Source: Siphonodentalium dalli
Lineage: Eukaryota > Mollusca > Scaphopoda > Gadilida > Siphonodentaliidae
Direction of reading: 5' to 3'
Length of the DNA stretch: 64,000 nt
Assembly (NCBI GenBank): GCA_032622095.1
Contig: CP136068.1
Location: forward strand, 183,030,796 to 183,094,795
Shown here: in pieces, positions 58,124-64,000 of the stretch
Layout: each line of letters opens with the position of its first letter
Numbering within the stretch: the first letter of the stretch is position 1
Made by a program: the position numbers and the translations under genes
Notes under the pieces: model-generated
Databases searched by the model: none
The model's input: the letters and a program-made list of their open reading frames with translations, nothing else
Told to the model about the DNA's origin: nothing

Positions 58124-59460
58124 TCAATCTATTTTTCGGATTTCCATGACTTTGGTTGGCCGGGTTTTCACACATAATTGTTTTATATCAGAAATATCCG
58201 TTTGTTCATTTCTTGTTTTGTATAAACTGGCATAAAATTTGCTAGCTTCTGATAAAATGTTTCCCTGGTCAGTTACACAGTTGCCAAAAACATCAAGTTT
58301 GGTAAGAGCTTTATTCATAAAATGTCGTTTTTCTAAATTCAGAAAGTAAATGCTTGGTTTTTCATCTTCTGCGAGCCATTTTGCGCGTGATCGCACTAAT
58401 ATTCCTTCAAGTTTGACTTTTTTGATTTCTTCCAATTATTTCATGCATTGGATTTGTTCTACGGATTTGGTTTCTGTTGTTTTATTGCGTTCGTTTTCTT
58501 CTATTTTAGATCTAAATAAAGTTTCTGTCGCGTTTTGACCTTTTTTCAATGTTGAACTGAAAGATATAGTTTTGCTCCTTATTTCCATTAGCATTGTTTC
58601 AAAAAGGAGTTGATCGTTTACCTTAAATGTATGTTTGCCTTTTCGAAGTCCATTTGAGTATTGTTCGATCACGGTATCGACGGTAATATTATATTCTTTT
58701 ACATATTCCGTAGTCTTCAGCAATGAATTATTAAATTTCCAGTAACGGCGACCACGTTTGTAGTCATTGATTTTTATTTCTAAGATTGTGATGGAGTGAT
58801 CTGTTCGGTAACCAGATTCAATGTATGCATTCCCAATGATGGATTGTATATGGTCGGATATCAAGACATAAACTAAACGCGATTGCTTCATAGGGTTGAC
58901 ATTTCTCCAGGTGTATCTCCGTGTTTCGGGATTATTTGTTCGCCAAATGTTAATTATATCATTCCAATCAATCAGTTTTTTAATGATTTGTCTGGCGTTT
59001 GGGTTGTTCACTTGCAAATAGTTATGTGAATCTAAATCTTGGTCAAGTACTATATTAAAGGCACCACATGGGATTAAGTTTGCGTCGTCGTAGTCTTTTA
59101 ACATACTATTCAGGTTCTCATAAAATGATGGCTGGTCCGTGTTTTGTCCATAAACGGACAGTAATATATATCGTACTTCATTTATATCGATGCTAATGGC
59201 TAAGTAGTTTCCTAGTGGATCATGTTTACTACGTATGATTTTATATTAGAATGTATTTCGAAATAAAATTGCAACTCATCTAGAAGATCTGTTATATCAA
59301 CTAACATAGCATTCATATCCCCATTCTGCTCGAATGATTTGTGTCTGATCTTTTTCAAAATGAACGTCTTGTAGGCAGAAAATATCTGCGTTTTACTCTT
59401 TATGTAGTCAAATACACCATCGCATCAGACTCGTAACATTCACACGCATAACTTACGTTG
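58124..59460 (-). pseudogene. L1-like non-LTR retrotransposon, endonuclease part, decayed
   Basis: Minus strand. NADIFCLQDVHFEKDQTQII (about 59390), GVAILFRNT-like sequence, LGNYLAISIDINEVRYILLS with VYGQNTDQPSFYEN, then from 59104 LIPCGAFNIVLDQDLDSHNY, RRYTWRNVNPMKQSRLVYVL and GYRTDHSITIL. These are APE-type endonuclease motifs: Q-E/D early, GDFN (here GAFN), and the SDH-like TDHS end. The EN-RT linker follows (RSRAKWLAEDEKPSIYFLNL, FYASLYKTRNEQTDISDIKQ). A single TAA at 58436-58438 splits an otherwise continuous 58124-59104 frame, and the upstream part has frameshifts. GAFN for GDFN also removes a key Asp. Similarity ends near ISDIKQLC; the RT is missing here. Confidence 0.88.
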
Positions 59461-60125
59461 CCAAGCGGTGTATGTAAAATACGTATTCAAAGTACTTTAG
59501 CTAACCATTGTCATATAGAAGTATATAGCTTCACAATTTACCCATGACAGTTACCGATATATGCTAATATCATCATGTTACTAATACATAAGAATCGTAT
59601 GGATGCACACGGTACACGTTTAAGTGATCGATAATTGTATGAGATGGGCATTTCTTCATAGAAAACCACATGGTGCCAGAATATGAACTGAACCGTGCAA
59701 CTAACATGCAGCGAAAGACATGCGACGTAACATCTATCTAATTCAACTTGTAACAGTGCTATTGTAATTTGCCTTCAAATGTCTGTATGCTTTATTCTTG
59801 CGAGATAATTGCATGATATTTACAGGCAAATTCCGGTAGCATCGTTGCTAGTGGAACTATAGAGATATTACTTCGCACGTAGTTCGCTGTGGCACAGTTG
59901 CACTTTATATGCTTGTTTCCGTGCATATTGTGGCACCATATCGTTTTCAACGACAAAATGCCCACAAACCATACCGTCCAAACTTGCCAGTGTATGAACG
60001 TACTGTACCCTAAAGCGGACTTTATGTACACATTTTAGATAGTAATGAAATATTCAACATGTCTATTTATGGATATGATATTATGTTACTGCCTTGAGCG
60101 TACTGTGTTCTAACCCCAAGCAGAT
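59461..60125 (+). repeat. Dispersed repeat C, second copy
   Basis: Inverted relative of 44975-45260, with GGTACACGTTTAAGTGATCG (about 59612) and GTCTATTTATGGATATGATA (about 60060), TGCCTTGAGCGTACTG. It carries roughly 250 extra bases in the middle (59.68-60.0 kb) compared with the other copy. Confidence 0.8.
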
Positions 60126-61636
60126 AAAAACGACCCCGTTCGGCGCCCTTGCGCGCCTGAGCTCGGTCGTGTATAGGTAACAGGCGGGCGTACGTACTTG
60201 TGACATCACACATACATTACAATACACTGTGAAGGAGAAATTGTTAGCGAACCAACATTTTCGCGAAAAAATCCGGTAGTGTAGTTGATATGGTTACTCA
60301 GATGTACGGAACGGTAATGGACAGATCGCCGAACCACCGGCCAATTTTTGAAGGAGCAAAAACATATCGACTCTAAATTCTGGTATTCTCATCCATTGTT
60401 GGTGTCTTCGAAATTGTTTTTACTATAACGATAAATAAAACAGCCTCCAAAGAGATCAATGACAAATCGATCGATTCAGTATAGCATTGGGCCTACTGAC
60501 GTATTGTGTGTACCGTACTGGAAGGGGTACTCCGACAGGATCAACAATCATAGCGGCGTTCATGAGCAAGGTTACACTTAAAAGTGCCACAATATAAGAT
60601 GTTAGGTCAACCAGAATAAGATACGAGTTTGAGTAAGTGGGTGTTCTGCCTATTTAAAATAGGTCCCCTTACCTGTTGCAGCCTCGGCAACATTATGTTT
60701 TGTTACCCTCCTCCCTATTTTCCACCCTTCTGATTGGCCCATGTCCTGTCACGTGCCGGGCGACAAATCACGCTGTCGCCCGCTGAGCCGGGATACATTG
60801 TTTTTGTCGCCCGCCTAATGTTATATTGCAAGAATATCTCCAAACGCACACTGCATTAACTCATCTATTTCACATCACTACGACGTACTAAAATCATAGA
60901 TCTGATATACCCCACGGAGTTATGGTGTTTGCTAATTTGCATATATTTAGTGAACACTAATATTCGAACTTTTAAGTTAATACTTTTATCGGACAAGCGT
61001 TATTATGTACTTTTTACATCGAAACATCTCGGTGATTCAATATGTTAATGTCGACATTATGGTGGAAGATTGAAAGAGTGGATCCCTTGAGGTTGGTTGG
61101 TTATAACTGTTTGCTGGTAGACAACGTAATGCATACGTCTGTCGCGAATGAATGGTACTGTACGCGTATCCATGATATCAGACCGCTCCGTGATGTCTGC
61201 AATGTAATCATAGAAGTATTTTGTGGGAGGATCACCATGCACTTGGGAGCACTGACACATATGAATGTACATTAATTAAATCTACAAGTTCCCAACAGCT
61301 TTTGGGGAAGACCGTTATGAAATACACATCGCGAGTAAATTCCGCACACAAGACGACATTGAATATGCCACATTGCAGAAGGCGATAACATACCTATATG
61401 GCTTATTTGTTTACATTGCATGGACCGATATTGAGTATTTAACCACCAAAATGATCGTAAATAAACGCTGATTATCAAACGTCCAACGACTTGACTATCG
61501 TTTATAGATCAGAAATCCTATAGGACGATATGTAGTTACTGAAAATATACATAAAGCACTCGTGACCCAGTGCAACATCGTGCGTGTGGATGGCAATGAT
61601 GATTTCTTTCTGTGGTATAATCGGATAACAAAACAA
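60126..61636. other. No gene; small GC-rich hairpin
   Basis: CGGGCGACAAATCACGCTGT and CGCCCG near 60758 pair, and TTTTTGTCGCCCGC follows at 60801. An E-box-like GTCACGTG lies at 60747. The remaining ORFs show no motif. Confidence 0.45.
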
Positions 61637-61781
61637 TTGTTGCCCATCTTCTCGTGAGACATCGAGATTTGTCACCCGCTCGAGAACGGAATGTCTCCAT
61701 CGGAGCTGCGCTCCTCGTGATACATTCCGTTCTCGAGCGGGTGACAATTCTCAATGTCTCCCAAGAAGAAGGGCGACAACT
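61637..61781. mobile_element. Palindromic MITE, ~145 bp
   Basis: GTCACCCGCTCGAGAACGGA (61671) and its exact reverse complement TCCGTTCTCGAGCGGGTGAC (61725) form a long stem. The outer parts TTGTTGCCCATCTTCTCGTG and GAAGAAGGGCGACAAC continue it imperfectly. Such a near-perfect hairpin points to a recent foldback insertion. Confidence 0.85.
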
Positions 61782-62450
61782 GTATAATGTTTGTTTCCCC
61801 TCAATGGGACCTCATCGACCATGTGATGGGATACCGTGACTGCGAGAGCATGCATTTAAAAAATTAGAATTGTATTTTATTTTACAATAGAAAGACAAAT
61901 TCAGCCTGACATTGAATGTGAGTACAATATTTATTTTAACACAACCGACATGTATGTACTACTTAAGCCACAATACATGTTTTCGTGTTTTTTTAATTCA
62001 ACAAGTTGTTGACACGAGTATTTTCCCGAATGTTTCAAATATATATATCTGAAGATAAGAAGTTGTTTTGTGTGTGTTATCGAGTTATAGCCATTCAAAC
62101 GTTTGTGCCGAAATCTCGGTTCCTCTCCTAAATTAGTGCAGAGGTAAACAAATTCGATGAAAATGTGTTTTATTGACAGAATGGTACACAGGGTTTACTA
62201 TGGGCGCTGATGCAGTTACGCCAACTGTGTTCCAGGATATCTTGCACTCGCAATTTTCTATTTGTGGGTGTGAAAATTGCATTCGCCCCTCTGGCTTTTA
62301 AAAGCGGACCATGCACAATGCTATATATGTCGTACGATAAAGATACCGGACACCGGTTAAAGCGAAATCGTAGCATGTGCGTTGGGAAATTGCACAAACT
62401 TTAGTCAGCCCCGCAAGGTAAAAATAATATAGATTATATGCAATCGATGC
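61782..62450. other. No gene recognised
   Basis: ORFs on both strands at 62170-62404 have no recognisable motif. No clear repeat. Confidence 0.45.
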
Positions 62451-62454
62451 GAAC

Positions 62455-63640
62455 TGTTCAATTGCGAATTCAAACACATCATAGAATCCTACGTGAAAAT
62501 TCAATATATGCGTGATATGACCCACCTCCTCCAAAATCGGTTGTCAAAATAATTTTATAATTAGAGGATCGGGCCTGGGCCGCCTGACATACTATTGGTG
62601 TTTTAGTTTAGACCCATTGAGTGTTTAATTTAATTCGGCATATCAGATGTTCTCTGGTTTTGAACGGGTTGAAAATGATATACATGGGCGTAGAGTGGAG
62701 ATTCATGTCACGGTCCACAACATCTTCTATAGCACACCAGTAACTATTCACCAACGATATAGTCACGAGCCCCAACGAACCATGACATGCGTTGGGATGT
62801 TCAATTTAAAACTAGCACACATTTAGAATGTTCATACTGCTGCTTGAATATAACAGCTGAACACCATTAGAAATTAATCTGCTTATTCTGAATGGTCTGA
62901 ATTGGTGTCTTTTTTTAAAAATGGTCCTAAATTCAAATACTTTCCTACTTTAGGTCAAAATGTTTATACTGAAATTACGATCAGTTGAAATTTCCAATAG
63001 TTGGGAACATTGAGGTTCATGTAAACACTGTTCTGAATAAATAGGAAATCTCCAACTGAGAAAGATGTAGTCATATCCATGAGTTACAGAAAGTGTTACT
63101 TGAGCTGTGTTAATGCAATGATCACGCGCGTCATACATGTACATGTGTGTGGTTATTGTGTAATAACCCTATTTGTTCACTTTTACAGAAGTCTGTACAA
63201 GATTGACTTTAGAATGCGCGTAACATACCGTTATATGTTCCGATTCATCAGGAATGTTTGGATAGTCGGGTATCAATACATTACATGTTGGGGCTAACAT
63301 GAACCGGCCATATCCATATGACTTTCCTTCAGCAACTCTGCAACACATTTATTGATGGTCGATCTCTTCCCTGAACTTGTCCTATGAATTCGGGGGGAGG
63401 TGTGGTGTACAATACTAATTATGAGTCAGGGAAACCAGTCAACTCGAGCATAATTATATCACTAAGAATTAAAATGTGTCTGTGAATTATTTTTATAAGA
63501 GTCGGGACTGTTTGTGAGGCTATTTATACCATTTCTACATTTATAACATTACTACATTTATAACATTACTACATGTATAACGATGTGTATCGTGTTTAGT
63601 TTGGAACAACAATGTTCAGGATCATTAATACGAGTTTCCT
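62455..63640 (-). repeat. Dispersed repeat B, inverted copy
   Basis: Reverse complement of 23700-24962, collinear from GCAATT-flanked GTAGGATTCTATGAT at 62475 to GGAAACTCGTATTAATGATC near 63615. It has one 21-bp unit where the other copy has five, and one GGCCCAGGCC block where the other has two. No ORF is shared. Confidence 0.88.
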
Positions 63641-63915
63641 ATATTTATTGATTAACTGGGGTCGCTTTCAGCAACTAGGCCATATCACGACGTTGACAAT
63701 TTTAGTGGTGGAGGCTAATTAATCTAACAGTGATTTCATTGGCTGATAAACTCATCGAACAAGTTCGGGAAACAACCGGCCATCGGCGAGTAACTGGCAA
63801 CTCCACCAGATAACGATTTAGAGTTGCAATGTCCACGATGTAAACATGTGGATTTTAATCGTTACTGCCAGCGCTGGATGGCGAATCGGCTTTGAGTTTT
63901 ACCACTATAGTATGG
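63640..63915 (-). mobile_element. SINE, inverted copy of the 23.4-kb SINE
   Basis: Reverse complement reads CCAGCGCTGGCAGTAACGAT, GTGGACATTGCAACTCTAAA, CGTTATCTGGTGGAGTTGCC, GATATGGCCTAGTTGCTGAA and AGCGACCCCAGTTAATCAAT. The tail is shorter and the B-box region is diverged. The same flank (AGGAAACTCG) abuts the tail as at 23.7 kb, so the SINE was already in the segment before it was copied. Confidence 0.8.
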
Positions 63916-64000
63916 TCCAAGGCGGTTAGAATGGGAATAAATTGGTAAAGAAGCTGTTTTGGTCTCAACATGCGCGGACTGGTTTGCTGGACAACATATA

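Overview
The window is animal nuclear DNA dominated by repeats and transposable elements, with very little intact coding capacity. I infer a lophotrochozoan, most probably a mollusc. The grounds are a tRNA-type SINE ending in an AATC-repeat tail of a kind I associate with molluscs, helitron-type ends closing with CTAG, L1-like (APE-type) retrotransposon fragments, a Crypton-type tyrosine recombinase relic, a peptide-receptor-like GPCR relic, and intron signals in a Myb/SANT gene. No prokaryotic gene layout is present, and the species cannot be fixed from sequence alone.

Layout, first third. Positions 1-10690 are a 162-bp satellite with higher-order duplications. It is followed by a CT-rich ~280-bp repeat (10.7-11.7 kb), diverged relatives of the satellite monomer (11.74-12.83 kb) split by a 647-bp MITE, an inverted copy of the CT/GA-rich arm (12.84-13.13 kb), and a second satellite (13.14-17.64 kb, 130/179-bp units). 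From 17.6 to 30.6 kb there is a patchwork of non-autonomous elements. It includes a 1.2-kb PIF/Harbinger-like element with TAA target duplications, two foldback MITEs of one family, a SINE with an 11-bp target duplication, and segments that recur in inverted orientation near 45, 60 and 63 kb.

Middle. A Myb/SANT-like gene has two supportable exons (30702-31113 and 33303-33426) with a phase-compatible splice. Three helitron-like 3' ends lie head to tail at 36.3-37.6 kb, followed by three different minisatellites. A class A GPCR relic (38657-42497) is split inside intracellular loop 2 by a 2.5-kb element (39004-41547) that carries the first exon of a SAM-domain protein.

Last third. A decayed L1-like reverse transcriptase (46.6-48.0 kb, minus strand) and a decayed L1-like endonuclease (58.1-59.5 kb, same strand) bracket a 10-kb block. 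That block holds a broken Crypton-type recombinase (48.7-50.2 kb) and the only long intact gene, a 966-codon single-exon ORF at 51400-54300. I read the latter as a transposase-like protein with an RNase-H-like core pattern, coiled coils and a Tudor/spindlin-like C-terminus. A ~215-bp degenerate tandem repeat follows at 55.9-56.9 kb, and the window ends in inverted copies of the 22.9-24.9 kb segments.

The genes do not form a pathway. The coherent story is layered transposition: host genes broken by elements, elements broken by other elements, and satellites that look as if they grew from transposon-internal repeats.
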